DNA of 64,000 nucleotides from the NCBI GenBank assembly GCA_030762935.1, contig CM060895.1, positions 32,168,501 through 32,232,500 of the forward strand. Reading direction: 5' to 3'. Both the position numbers and the translations under genes were made by a program. Numbering within the stretch: position 1 is the first letter of the stretch; each line of letters starts with the position of its first letter. The notes beneath the pieces are model-generated. The model searched no databases. It was not told where the DNA came from and was given only the letters and a program-made list of their open reading frames with translations. Below are positions 41,761 to 52,684 of this stretch, in pieces. Source of the stretch: Hymenopus coronatus (lineage: Eukaryota; Arthropoda; Insecta; Mantodea; Hymenopodidae).

Positions 41761-42248
41761 TTTAGGACTCGTGCCCTCTCTTTAAATTTGAACCATACAT
41801 TCTTTTAAATGATTTCTGTATAAATTGTCAACTCAAAAAAAAAAAAAAAAAAAAAAAACTTAATACGCAAACTCTGAATGTTTCAGCATCTGCACTGTAA
41901 TATACCGATGAGTCAAAAGCTTCCGAACCGGCTTCAGTGGTTTTCTACTGGGCGTGTTGACACATGATTCGGCACTGCTGCTGTAAACAAGGTCACGGTT
42001 CTGACGCAGGTTTTCTCTGCTCTGGAAGAGCAGTTTAGTTATTACGAGCGATGTATTATTTTGTCCTGTACTTAGTTACAAAGTGTATTATGACTTTGTT
42101 TTCAGCGGTATTTATTTATGGTTCTTATGTGTTAACTCAGTCAGCTCGTCAAATGGAAGATTTCCATGTGTAAATAGCTCCAGGGCGAATTTTTTCGAAT
42201 CAATAGTTGACGCCTGTACGTACTTGAATATAATTTCCCTCCCTTTTT
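41761..42248. other. Spacer with poly-A run
   Basis: An A-run of ~25 at 41838-41862 may be a retroposon tail; the upstream sequence has no recognised source. The right part probably belongs to the transposase relic but is too decayed to read. Confidence 0.4.
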
Positions 42249-42534
42249 AGAGAATTAGACACGGGGCGTGATTTTACCTTTTTTCAACAAGACTCTGCAA
42301 CAACTCATACGGCTAATCTTTTGATGAGAACAATTGAAAGTGTGTTTCAGGACAAAATTAATAGAAGAGATTTGTGGTCTCCTCGATCCCCCGATCTAAC
42401 CCTCTGCGATTTCTATCTCTGGAGTAACTTAAAACACAAAGTGTACAAGACAAACTCACACACTCTGGAAGAACTGAAACTAAATATCCGCCAAAAATTC
42501 AAGATGATCAACTGCGAGTGGTGGATAGTTTACT
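42249..42534 (+). pseudogene. C-terminal fragment of a Tc3-like (DDE_3) transposase
   Basis: One frame, open from 42249, reads FFQQDSATTHTANLLM, the second catalytic block of the insect Tc1/mariner-superfamily group often annotated as 'Tc3 transposase', then DLWSPRSPDLTLCDFYLW with the third acidic position in the CDFYLW context, and LKHKVYKTNSHTLEEL. About 95 residues remain of ~350-400. The first catalytic block and N-terminus are not found upstream in frame, and no inverted repeats were seen. It is a 5'-deleted relic, although this piece itself has no stop. Confidence 0.78.
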
Positions 42535-43400
42535 AAAGAGCGTCATAAATTGCCAAAAATTGGCTAGTTTCAGCATCTGCTTTCATAAAGTTGGTAACTA
42601 AAGTCTTTAAAAGTAGTTTAAAAATATTGTATAGTTTCATCTGTGCTTCTTCAAGATATCGCAACAAGTGCCGAGGAAATGGACAGGTAAAATACCGCGC
42701 AGACGGTTCTTGCTTTTTTTGTTTCACTCGTTACAAGATATGTGCGCGGTTTGAACGGCTTCTCAGGATAACGAGGACAACTTGCGGCATATATTATTTG
42801 ACTCCAGGTTTAGAAGACCAGAATGTTTTGGTTTAAAAAGAGTTGCTATGACAGCCATGGAAACGACGACAGGAGCGTCGCAGGGAATCTTCACGAAAAT
42901 CACGCAGAATGCGTGCACTTTGCGTGGTATTTAGCTTGTCCTCCCTCTCGAAGCTATTTCTGCACACATACAGGGCGTTAAGGGTATGAGTGTGCAGATT
43001 TCGCGTGCATGGAGATCCAAAAATGATGCATAATAAAGCCCAATAACTTCATCAGTGTAACGGAGATAATTTAAATTATTAAAAACATTATCTGCCTAGT
43101 CTGGCAGTAGAGTAGGACTTAAAAGCCGAATCTTTTGTTTTAGTTTGTGCTTGAAATCTGGTTTTCCACGTGACTGTGTGTTTATTATTACCTACTGCCA
43201 CTAATGAAGCGTGGGAACTGTAAGCTGCGTAAGAGGCTACGCATAAGATTTAGTCCAATAATTAAAGATAAAGCAAATTCAAATGTAAATTATGGAAATA
43301 CCTCATTCAGATGTATCATAGATAATTAAATCAAAACCACGTCTTTGCAAAACATATAAGTTATTAATGGTCAATAACTGCAACGTCAATAATATGCTCA
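42535..43400. other. Spacer, nothing recognised
   Basis: Frames at 42591-42836 and 42533-42727 are antisense to each other and unmatched. Confidence 0.4.
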
Positions 43401-43550
43401 CAAAGCGGCAGGTTTTCTCCGGGTTCTCCGGTTTCCCCATCGCATTTCACCGGTGCTCCATCTTCATTTCATGTATCATCAGTGTCACCGCATGCGGTGC
43501 CAAAAGTAGTTAAAGCGGGGTTAAACATTACAAAAAAACAACAAAAAAAG
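43401..43550 (+). mobile_element. tRNA-derived SINE, family B, 5' truncated, with 10-bp TSD
   Basis: GGTTTTCTCCGGGTTCTCC, CACCGGTGCTCCATCTTC, GGGGTTAAACATTAC and an A-rich tail. The direct repeat AATATGCTCA at 43391-43400 and 43551-43560 is exact. The tRNA-like head is missing, as expected for incomplete reverse transcription. Confidence 0.92.
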
Positions 43551-43619
43551 AATATGCTCATTTACAGCAGATGCTCAACATGTGCTCTGTTATAATTTAT
43601 GTAAACATCGCATCTTCTT

Positions 43620-43870
43620 AGCCAATTTTGCCCTTCCCTCGTTAGAGCTTCTGCGTTCTGCCAATCTGTAGGGCTGCTGCAAACTTTCGTATTCGAAGAT
43701 CATTAATGGTAGTAACCTCGTCATGTTACACTTGACTCTTAAAATGTCCTCAGAAAAAATAAGGGAATGACCTTTGCCATAAGCAAGAAGCATATCTAGA
43801 TACTCTAGATTAGTAAAGGCTACCATAGTACCAAATGTATTTAACGCACACGAAACACTGGCAGAACCAG
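43620..43870 (-). pseudogene. N-terminal (DUF4817-like) fragment of a transposase
   Basis: On the minus strand, MVAFTNLEYLDMLLAYGKG resembles the start of the DUF4817-type helix-turn-helix domain (M..yT..E..DM.l.YG...) that precedes the DDE_3 catalytic domain in many insect transposases. The conserved continuation is not readable in the same frame, but a later shifted piece (ESLQQPYRLAERR) may belong to it. It is oriented opposite to the C-terminal relic at 42249, so the two are not one continuous gene. Confidence 0.4.
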
Positions 43871-44006
43871 CTGTTGTGTAAGGCGTCGAAGCACAGCAAT
43901 CAATTTTCCTGACCTTCCGCTCTACACATAAATGTGGCGTAGTTGACAAGTGTATGGCCACGACTATATTCCAGTAGATACGTTGGAATCCGGTTCTTTA
44001 ATATAA

Positions 44007-44165
44007 TTTTCACTTTCTCTAAACGTATTATGTACACAGTGTATAGAGAAGGTATTACACTCCACCAAAAAATTCGATACCGAGATTTCACCGGAAATAA
44101 ATGTTTTAGGGTCCCCTGTATAAAAAAAAAATTTCAGAAAAAAGGTCCGTGTGTGTGTTAAATTA
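44007..44165 (+). mobile_element. HL870 copy, left end, interrupted by a SINE
   Basis: TTTTCACTTTCTCTAAACG, a good palindrome (ATTATGTACACAGTGTATAGAGAAGG), the ATACCGAGATTTCACCGG segment and the beginning of the GT tract, where the SINE at 44166 enters. Confidence 0.92.
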
Positions 44166-44438
44166 AATTAAATGGCGTTTTGTTTATGGACGCTCTTGAA
44201 CTACTGTAGTTCTCAGCGTCCGATTCTAAATTGGGCGTGAAAGACCGCTTAATTTTGCACAAAGGCCTCTCAATCAGGCTTGAGGTTCTTTTACGTGCCG
44301 TAAATCTTTACTTCCCTTCCGAAGCAAGGCGTGCTAAGGATTTTTACGCCCGAAAAAAATCCATCGCCCTCCGCCGGGTTTGAACCGGCGACCTTGGGTG
44401 TATGAAGTTAGCATGGCAACCATTACACCACGGAGGGC

Positions 44439-44441
<3 letters not shown>
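44166..44441 (-). mobile_element. tRNA-derived SINE, family A, inside the GT tract of HL870
   Basis: Reverse copy from AATGGCGTTTTGTTTATGG to CATTACACCACGGAGGGCGAC. GT repeats flank it on both sides, so any target duplication is hidden in the microsatellite. About 20 bp around the ACGACACGGGACC segment are deleted. Confidence 0.94.
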
Positions 44442-44487
<46 letters not shown>

Positions 44488-45162
44488 CTGAACACGATAG
44501 CTCAAAAAACGAAAAGTCGGTAAAATACCAAAGTTGATATTTAAGTTTGACTTCTTCCAGTGGTGCGACACGAAAATTACCCTTTCCATGAAACTTTTTT
44601 CGAAAATTTTGATTTTCTCAAAAATAGCCCTAACGATTTTGATTAAAATTTCGTATACTAAAGATATTTACACGACAAATAAAATGTATATCTTGACATT
44701 TCTGGGAATAGCCTCTGAAGACTACTTTATTCTGGATGAATTTTACTTAATTTTGCATAACATCTAAACCGTAAGAGATGGACAAAAATTTATAACACAA
44801 AAAATGTAGAGCACCTTAAAACACATAATTTATCCCATATACATTTTTTCGTGGAGTTGATGGTTTTTGAGATACTCCTTGTTTTTTGCTTTCAGCTTTA
44901 AAAACATACTTTTGTCACACAGGAATTTAACAATTCCAGTCCATACAAAGAAACGAACTTCAGTCACATAGCAACCAACTTTTGACTATCACTTTAACCT
45001 ATGGTACTCCCTTATTTCGCTTCTACATACAAGGAAGCAATTAATAGGATATTTTGGCTTTTTCTCGATTAGCATAAAGTAAATAGAAGTATAAGCTTTT
45101 TAACAATAATTTGTTGCAGAGATGTAGAGAAAATCATGGGGAAGGAACACATCAGATTTTTT
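44442..45162 (+). mobile_element. HL870 copy, right part, after the SINE
   Basis: Continues with (GT)n (44442-44486), AGCTCAAAAAACGAAAAGTCG and onward to the end AAATCATGGGGAAGGAACAC, then ATCAGA and a T-run. Confidence 0.92.
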
Positions 45163-45408
45163 GTTATACGACTCATTTTAGCAACGAATAACTCAACTTT
45201 TGTAGTTATATCTCGCAATCAAACATTTGACCAATTTTATGTACACCTGCCAAAATGAACTTTCCAGAACTGTACTTACTTAAACTACAAGAAGTGCCAC
45301 CGTGGACTTTTTACGCAGCTATTGTGTTTGTTATATCCTATATATAAACAGCAAGTCCAAACTTAATTACATTTGTGTTGGTATCTGGTAAAACTGGAAT
45401 TGGTGACA
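45163..45408. other. Short unique spacer between two HL870 copies
   Basis: About 245 bp without recognised content separate two same-strand copies. Confidence 0.4.
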
Positions 45409-46268
45409 TTTTTACTTTCTCTATACGTTCTTTGTACATAGTGTATAGAGAAGGTATTGCACTCCACCAAAAAATTCGATACCGAGATTTCAACGGAAAT
45501 ATATGTTTTAGGGTCTCCTGTATCAAAAAAAAAAGTGTTTCCAGAAAAAGGTCTGTGTGTGTGTCCGTGTGTCCGTGTGTGTGTGAACACGATAACTCAA
45601 AAACGAAAAGTCGGTAAAATACCAAACTTGGTATTTAAGTTTAGTATCTTCCAGGGATACGACACGTAGATTTTGAGAAAAATCCCCCCAACCCCAACTA
45701 CCCTTTATATGGAACTTTTTGTCGAAAATTTGGATTTTCTAAAAAATGGCTGTAATGATTTTGATTAAGATATGGTATATTAAAGATATGTACCTGACAA
45801 ATAAAATGTATATCTTCAATTTTCTGGGAATAGCCTCTGAAGACTACTTTATTCTTGGTCAATTTTACCGAATTTTGCATAACTGCTAAACCATAAGAGA
45901 TGGACAAAAACTTACCACACAACAAATGTAGAGCACCTTAAAGCACACAATTTATGTTACACACATTTTTTTCGTGGAGTTGATCGTTTTTGAGATATTC
46001 CTTGTTTTTGGTTTCAGCTATAAACTTATATTTTTCTGATACAGGTCTTTGTGAACTCGTGTCAATACAAACAAAGGAACTTCAGTCGCAGAGCAACCAG
46101 CTTTTAACTATCACTTTAACCTATGGTACCCCCTTATGTCACTTCTACTAACAAGGAAGCAAGTAATAAGACTATTTCTGCTAATTTTTGCTCCAATAGA
46201 TGAAGTAAATAGAATAATTTGTTGCGGTGATATAGACAAAGTCATGTGAATAGAACACATCAGATTTT
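45409..46268 (+). mobile_element. HL870 element, full length (860 bp)
   Basis: T-run, ACTTTCTCTATACG, TTCTTTGTACATAGTGTATAG, a GTGTGTGTCCGTGTGTCC tract, end GTCATGTGAATAGAACACAT followed by CAGATTTT. A close-to-consensus copy. Confidence 0.93.
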
Positions 46269-46550
46269 CATTCCTGTATTCAAATATGACTATGTTTTAA
46301 ATACTTATGTATAGTTGTGTTCTGGGTTCGTGAGCTCCACAAGATGAGGCGAGGGGAAAGCGATCTCTGGCTACCCGGCGAGCTGTTATGCAGTAATCAT
46401 TTCTGCAGATACAATGTTCTTAATCTAGTGTAGCCTCCTTAGCACAGTAAGGTGCAGAAAAAGTTCAGTGGTGTAAGAATATTTGTATTCTTTTCACCAA
46501 GTCTGAAGTTAAGAAATGTAAGGCAGTGAATGGATGGAATTATAAGTAGC

Positions 46551-47167
46551 GTTAAAGAAAGATTGAACATTAATCTCCCAACAATTCCAGAAATTACAGC
46601 CATTTTGTCAGGTCACGGGAAAACTAAATCCTATTTACATCGATTTCATGTAACAGACGACCCAATGTGAGGATGCAACAGAACCCAACAGACAGTTAAC
46701 CATCTAATATACGACTGCATAAACATAGAACATCAGAGAGCAATATTAATCAAAGAAGTTATTCAGAATGGAGATACCTGGCCTGTCAGTAACAGCTAAT
46801 ATTCCGGCATTTGCGAAGTTTTTATAAATATATTAAATCCATGGACATCTAAACCAAATAGATGTATAAATAAATTGTATAATTAATATGTACTAATTTT
46901 GAGCATAGAGTAATTTTAAAAATAAACTAAACAGTCAAATGTAATATAAAATTATTTTAATGACATTTGACTGCAATGAGTTTATTTCTAAAACAAAATT
47001 TAAGTTTATATTATATATTATTATTTATTGTAATAATTATCATTATATTATAATGACAAACAAATGTAAAACCTTGTGTGTTGATAGCATTTACTAATGT
47101 CACAATGCATGTAATGTTATTGTTGTAACGGGGCATGCAGATGAATATTTAATAAACAAACAAAAAA
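46551..47167 (+). pseudogene. 3' end of a Jockey/R1-type non-LTR retrotransposon
   Basis: The frame from ~46551 reads VKERLNINLPTIPEITAIL, then SGHGKTKSYLHRFHVTDDPM, a TGA stop, and after it QQTVNHLIYDCINIEHQRAIL. In insect non-LTR polyproteins this is the C-terminal end: the 'TGHGxxxxYLHRF' segment followed by a Cys-rich 'C.CG...QTVDHLI.DC' motif. Here the first cysteines are lost to the stop. A ~300-bp 3' UTR follows and ends AATAAACAAACAAAAAA near 47167. Reverse transcriptase is absent, so it is 5'-truncated and dead. Confidence 0.82.
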
Positions 47168-47206
47168 TAGCGTTATAGATAAATAGGATGAAGAAGCTCT
47201 GAATAA

Positions 47207-47490
47207 ACCGTATTTCATCCAGTGTCACAACCTACACAAAGGGCTGTCTGGTGTTTCCGTGTCAGCAATAAAGAGAAGAAAGAGCTGCGATCAAGAGGGG
47301 GAACTAGTGTATTGAGCACTCCTGGAAAAAGAAGAAAAACTAGACCACAACATACTGTTGTGCAAATCGATAACTTTGATGATGATTTTATACGAATAAA
47401 TAATATATAGCTTTTATGTTCAGGAGTACCGACCATCAGTAAATTCCTACCCATTATGAAAGAGAGAGAATTGAGGGAGAATTGATAAAC
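47207..47490 (+). pseudogene. N-terminal fragment of a DDE_3-type transposase
   Basis: The frame from 47222 reads VSNKEKKELRSRGGTSVLST, then PGKRRKTRPQHTVVQ, IDNFDDDFIR and a TAG; one base later the reading resumes as YSFYVQEYRPSVNS. This 'F.TPGK+R+... DDFD...IRR.(I/V)..FY' pattern is seen in the DNA-binding half of insect transposases of the Tc3-like group. A frameshift and stops break it. It is followed immediately by an HL870 fragment. Confidence 0.5.
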
Positions 47491-47493
47491 CTA

Positions 47494-47685
47494 ATTTTGA
47501 GAAAATCAAAATTTTCGAAAAATGCCACAAGTACACGCACACGGTATTGGGGCGGGGGGGGGGGGAGTTTCTTGAAAGTCTTTGTGTCGCATCCTTGGAA
47601 GATATTGTATTTAAATACAAAGTTTGGTGTTTAACGAGCTTTTCGTTTTTGAGCTATGCTGCCCTCAGATATACACAACTCAGCA
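47494..47685 (-). mobile_element. HL870 internal fragment, reversed
   Basis: TTTTGAGAAAATCAAAATTTTCG through GTCGCATCCTTGGAAGATATTG to TTTTTGAGCTATGCTGCCC; includes a G-run at 47553-47567 where other copies have GGGGTTGGGGGG. Confidence 0.87.
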
Positions 47686-48780
47686 CGTTCTACAGTAAAT
47701 GAAAACAGCGTATTCAGAACTGGACACACAATTGGCCCTATGTTAAGGTAGGCCACATGTTATTCTTCAAAAGCATCTCTATCTGCATGTGTCACCTTAC
47801 TTCACTCATGCATTCCTTTCAGGATTCACGAGCACAACTATAGCCTTTAATTTTAACCATAACCGTTGACGCAGGTTTTAATGTTAAATAAATAGAGACA
47901 ATAGAAAATAAAACAATACTGCCCTAAAACAATGCTAAAAAGTAATAAAAATATTGTTTTGTAATGAAAGCTAAAGAAATGTATGTAAAAAAAATGGCAG
48001 CGTGATGTCATCACTTCACGATACGCACGAAAATTTCTTAAAATGGCGTGGTTTATGAAAGTAACATAGTCACATTACGATACATAATATATAGTTAAGA
48101 ATTGATGTTTAGGAAAGCATATTAATTATATAAAACATGAATAAAATCAAAATATGAGAGAAGAAGGAGCACCAAAGTGAACGAAATACTCCATGCCGTA
48201 ATTTGTTTATGCATGTAACAAAGCATAAGAGAATAAAGCTAAACAAATAATTTATTTAGAAAAGTCAACTATTTGCAAAAGCATTTTCACGTAGATTATG
48301 CAAATGTATTAATTTTAATTATTATGAGTGTATAAAAATGTACTGTAAATACATATTTCACGAAATGTGGGAACAAGGAAATCTGTCGTCCTCATGGTGA
48401 CGTGCAGATTACAATACTAAAAACAATGATCTCCAACTTTTGGGATATATGTGAAATTTTGTCAAGGTTCCGGTACAGAGTCTACGAGAGACAAGAAGAA
48501 GAAGTGACAGACGCTAAGAGTGTATCTCGTAAATAGTGACTCTTATTACGTAAAATATTGTATTCTAAAGTTACAGCCAATGATTTATGTAAAACAAATA
48601 TTGGGTACAGTTTTCAGTAAATAGAAGCCAGTTGAAATTGCCTGCCTTAATTCGCCGCATTGTTTCAACAATTTACGCAAATAAAACTTTAAAATACCAA
48701 GATATCTTCTAAATTAATTTTCTACTCTAAGAAATCGTACTATCCAAGCAAGGGGATTAAGATTCTTTTACTCACCGATT
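47686..48780. other. Spacer, nothing recognised
   Basis: AT-rich with no frame above 60 codons and none of the window's repeat families. Confidence 0.45.
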
Positions 48781-48815
48781 GCTAGCTAATATTTAATGGG
48801 TTACGTGGTCGAGCT

Positions 48816-49247
48816 GTGGAAGGAAATATAGACGACTTCACCGCCGAGAAGGAAATTGTAACTGGCTCAACAATCGAGCTGGTAATTCCAGTTTCACCAA
48901 CAGCAAGCGTGACCAACATTATATCCAGCGGCAAATTTAAACTTGTAAAAAGCAAGACCTCCAGCACTGACGGCTCCCACATTTCCCGCCCCATCGTATA
49001 CTTTCCAAGAATTAAAATTTACTCCTCCATCTGTATTTATTTTTGGCAAGGTAAGTTACGACTTTATTTGCATATGAAACGCATTAGCAGATCTAGTCAA
49101 CAGAGGCTACTTTACCTAGAGGAATTTACAGAGGTTTGTAGGACGTACTTTAAGCTACTGAGCACACATCTCTCAGCACAAATAGATTCTGTGATAATTA
49201 GGCGTGTATTCTGCTCTGAGCCCATTCGTACTGAATTCTCTTTGTAA
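48816..49247 (+). CDS. Unassigned open frame with a consensus splice donor
   Basis: A plus-strand frame open for 143 codons (GNIDDFTAEKEIVTGSTIEL, VIPVSPTASVTNIISSGKFK ...). Within it, WQ is encoded by TGGCAAG|GTAAGT near 49048, a perfect donor, so an exon could run from an upstream acceptor (for example TTGCTAG at ~48784) to about 49047. The minus strand also offers splice-like sites (ATCG|GTGAGT at ~48779) and a coherent-looking but stop-interrupted reading (FNSWKVYDGAGNVGAVSAGG). I cannot decide which strand, if either, is coding; no family is recognised. A decayed mobile element is possible. Confidence 0.25.
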   Translation: MEGNIDDFTAEKEIVTGSTIELVIPVSPTASVTNIISSGKFKLVKSKTSSTDGSHISRPIVYFPRIKIYSSICIYFWQGKLRLYLHMKRISRSSQQRLLYLEEFTEVCRTYFKLLSTHLSAQIDSVIIRRVFCSEPIRTEFSL

Positions 49248-49602
49248 ACGTGCTGCGGAGAGACGCCGACCGCAGAGGTAGATGCCCCACTTCTGATGTG
49301 GTGCACAGTCATTAGAGTCTGAACGGCTCAATGACAAAGGAAAACCCTAGGCTAATTATGGCAACCTCTAATACGAAAACTTAGTGTGGTGGTCGATTTG
49401 TGGTAAATAACGATGTTCCTCACTTAAAGTTTTAGGACCTTGAGGAAATACGGCAAGATCCTCCTGAAGAGCTAATGTTGTTAATTTAATTAACCCTTAA
49501 AGAGAAACTGGTTATCCTGAAAGTAAAAGGCTGGTGTGTTAAATTCACATTCACAAACTTTTTGTGAAAGCTTACCTTTCTATTTCAAGCAATCAAGTTA
49601 AC
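49248..49602. other. Spacer, nothing recognised
   Basis: No frame or repeat supported before the HL870 copy. Confidence 0.4.
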
Positions 49603-50225
49603 TTTTTACTTTCTCTACAGCAACATGTATATAGTGTATGGAGAAGGAATTGTATGCCACCCAAAAAATTTATACTGAGACTTCAGCGGAAATACATGTT
49701 TTAGGACCCCTGAATACAAAAGAATACATTTAAAATATCCGTATATGTGTCTGTCTGTAGGCAGCAAGCTAAAACGAAAAGTCCATTAAAAACCAACTTT
49801 GATATTAAAGTTCAGTATCCTCCAAGGATGCAACACGAAGATTTTCAAGAAATTCCCCTAAAAATGGCTCTAATGATTTTGATTAAAATCTCATATATTT
49901 AAGGTATTTACATGCTAAATAAACTGTATATCTTGAATTTTCTGGGAATAGCCTCTGAAGACCTCTTTATTCTGGATGATTTTTAGTGAATTTTGCATAA
50001 CTGGTAAACCGTAAGAGATAGACAAAATCTTAGTGTACAAAAATGTATATCTCGATAAAACACACAATTTATGTCATACTGATTTTTTCTTTTTGTGGAT
50101 TTGGCCGCTTTCGAGATATTCCTTGTTATTGATTTCAGTTTTACAATACTAAAAACTGTTCTCTACGGGAGCCTATCAACGTTTGGCCACGCAAGGAAAC
50201 GGATTTCAATGCCTTAGTAACCACG
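49603..50225 (+). mobile_element. HL870 copy, truncated at the right by a SINE
   Basis: T5 ACTTTCTCTACAGCAAC to ATTTCAATGCCTTAGTAACCAC. Diverged subfamily with a shortened GT tract (TGTGTCTGTCTGTAGGC) and an internal ~30-bp loss at the CCCCC segment. Confidence 0.89.
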
Positions 50226-50438
50226 ATGGCTTTTTTCGGGTGTAAAAATACTTAGCATGGCTTCCTTCGGAAGGGAAGTAAAGCCGTTGGTCCCTTGTCG
50301 TAGATTTAGTCACGTAAAAGAACCTCAAGCCTGACAGATAGGCCTCTGAGCAAAATTAAGCGGTATTTCCCACCCAATATAGAATGGGATGCTAAGAACC
50401 ACAGCAGTTAAAGAGCGTCCATAAATAACACGCCATTT
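50226..50438 (+). mobile_element. tRNA-derived SINE, family A, head missing
   Basis: Starts at ATGGCTTTTTTCGGGTG, so the tRNA-like head is absent, and ends at AGCGTCCATAAATAACACG. Typical 5' truncation; it joins the HL870 copy directly. Confidence 0.9.
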
Positions 50439-50440
50439 CT

Positions 50441-50580
50441 ATGGAGATGAAATGAAGGGACAGAGAGTTCAGGAAATGAAGAAAGCTCCCCAGCATTTGA
50501 TTAGGTATCCGGGAAAATCTCCGAAATAACCTCAGCCGCGTGAATCAAAACCACGATTTTCCGAATGCAAGTCTCAGATG
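50441..50580 (-). mobile_element. Probable tRNA-derived SINE fragment
   Basis: On the minus strand, ATTCGGAAAATCGTGGTTTTGATTC (box-B-like) is followed by GGTTATTTCGGAGATTTTCC and CGGATACCTAATCAAATGC, the layout of a common animal tRNA-derived SINE body. It is short, with no visible duplication. Confidence 0.45.
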
Positions 50581-50589
50581 AAACGCTTG

Positions 50590-50800
50590 AGATACCTGAC
50601 TCAATGATACTGTACTTAAATATCAACTTTGGTAAATATTTATCTGATGCGCCGTTTTTTAATTATGCTTTTTACAACGCACCCCGCTCCCCACCCCCCA
50701 CTCGCTCACGAAATTTGTTTCCCTATAATATGTGTTTCCTCGAAATTGAATTTTCAGTGAAATTCTATATCGAGTGTTTGGACGGAATGCCATACCTTCT
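50590..50800 (-). mobile_element. HL870 remnant, strongly decayed
   Basis: ACTTAAATATCAACTTTGG, a CCCC-rich part and GTGAAATTCTATATCGAGTG then GCCATACCTTCTCTACC match the left third of the element in reverse, with many differences. Confidence 0.65.
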
Positions 50801-51080
50801 CTACCTTCTGTGTAGGCATTCTTGTTGTAATTCCCCTATTGACCTGTTCCATTCTCAAATTTCTGATCCCATCTTCTGCTTGGCGATTCCTTTAGGTTTA
50901 TAATTAAAAAATAAAACTTTTGGTATTCTTATTTCTTTCATCGTTTATATAATTGAAACAAGATATTTTTAATTTCATTCCATACATATACCTATGTATA
51001 TATATTTTCGGATTTCATCAAATCTGTGTGTAGGTGGATATATCCAGCTACTGTTCTTAAGAATCTAATCCATGCTGTTG

Positions 51081-51873
51081 TTTTTACTTTCTCTACACAT
51101 ACTATATACATAGTGTATAGAGGTATTGTAATGCACCAAAAATTCGATACTGAGATTTCACAGGCAATACATGTTTTGGGACCCCCTTAATCCAAAAAAG
51201 TATTTAAAAACATGTCCGTGTGTGTCTCTCTGTGTATATGTAGTGTCTGTGGGCAGCATAGCTCAAAAACTAAAAGAGCGTTAAAAAAACAAACTTGGTA
51301 TTTAGGTTTGGTATATTCCAAGGATGGGACATGAAGATTTTCAAGAAAATCCCCCCACCCCCAACTACCCTTTAGATGAAACTTTTTTCGAAAATTTTGA
51401 TTTTCTTAAAAATGGCCCGAACGATTTTGATTAAAATGTCATATATTAAAGATATTGATACGGCAAATAATATGTAGATCTTGTTTTTTTGTGAATAGCT
51501 TCTGAAGACTACTTAATTCTGCATGAATTTTACGGAATTTTGCATAACTGCTAAACCGTAAGAGATGGACAAAAACTTACCATACAGAAAATGTAGAGCA
51601 CATTAAAACACACAATTTATAATTTTCTCATACAGGAATTTGTTAACTCGTGTCCATTCAAATAAAATAACTTCAGTCACATAGCAACCAGCTTTTGACT
51701 GTCACTTTAACCTATGGTACTCCTTTATTTTGCTTATACTTATAAGGAAGCAAGGTATTTTAGCTAATTGTTTCTCAATTAGCATGAAGTAAATAGAAGC
51801 TTAAGCTTTTTAACAATAATTTGTTGCAGAGATGTAGAGAAATTCATGTGAATGGAACACATAAGATTTTTTT
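51081..51873 (+). mobile_element. HL870 copy, ~790 bp, internal deletion
   Basis: Both ends present: TTTTTACTTTCTCTACACATA with palindrome, and TTCATGTGAATGGAACACATAAGA with T7. About 60 bp after CACACAATTTAT (the TTTTTTCGTGGAG segment) are missing. Confidence 0.93.
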
Positions 51874-51900
51874 CCTATCTGTCCTAGTCAAAGTACAGTA

Positions 51901-51903
<3 letters not shown>

Positions 51904-51940
<37 letters not shown>
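51904..51940. repeat. (TA)n microsatellite
   Basis: About 18 TA units, 30 bp beyond the end of an HL870 copy. Confidence 0.97.
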
Positions 51941-51943
<3 letters not shown>

Positions 51944-52684
51944 GTCACTACATTATAAAATTTACATTTTTTCATAATAGCAAGCCTATATTTTTCTATG
52001 CTTTGATCCTCTTCACAAGATCAATCCGGTTTATTTGAGAAAACGCAGTACAATGTCCCCTGCTCACGTTACGAGCGCTGTGCAAGGTTAGATTTGTAGT
52101 GGTACAGTTACTTCAGGTTCAATGCCGAGTGCTCTCCGACTGTACTCTGTCTATGCTCTTGCTTTCGTTCACTCGTACAACAAACCCATTTAATTTTACT
52201 GCAGTTTGCATCTGCATAAACATTTCCAAAACAGCTTCTGTGCTAAGATGGCAGCACCAGAGAGGCTGTTATTGACGATATCTGTTGTTTGAGGACGCTA
52301 ATGTGCTTACTATGAAAAGCAGTTGGCATTGCGGTTGCTTTCCACGCCCCTGACCGAACACAAGTTTTATTGCCACTTTCTTTGCTACGTGACGAGGCAG
52401 TCAGTGGAGCGGCGGTGTTCCAGATATTGTATATGAATACACAAGTTCTGAACTGCATTGTTGTGCTGCAGAAAAAAAAAAAAAAAATAAAAAAGAATCC
52501 TACAATATTTTAGCAGAGATAAGCGCTATTATCATTCTGAAAATCATTACAAGAATTAAGCAATTGGGGGCCTGCTGTCAAATAAGTAAATAAATATTCA
52601 TGGCTTTCGTTTCAAAATTTCCCAGTCTTAATAACAATTTGTTTAAATTTCATTTAATTTAGTAGAAAACAGGGGAACTTAGAT
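51941..52684. other. Spacer with an A-rich tail, unassigned
   Basis: Moderately GC-rich between 52030 and 52460 and followed by about 16 A at 52471-52486, so it may be a retroposed unit; the source is not recognised. A 71-codon minus-strand frame (52243-52458) is unmatched. Confidence 0.4.

Noticed and set aside
50653..50710. Pyrimidine-rich CCCC stretch as a splice acceptor
   Set aside because: It is the decayed CCCCCCACCCC segment of a reversed HL870 remnant, with no adjoining exon.
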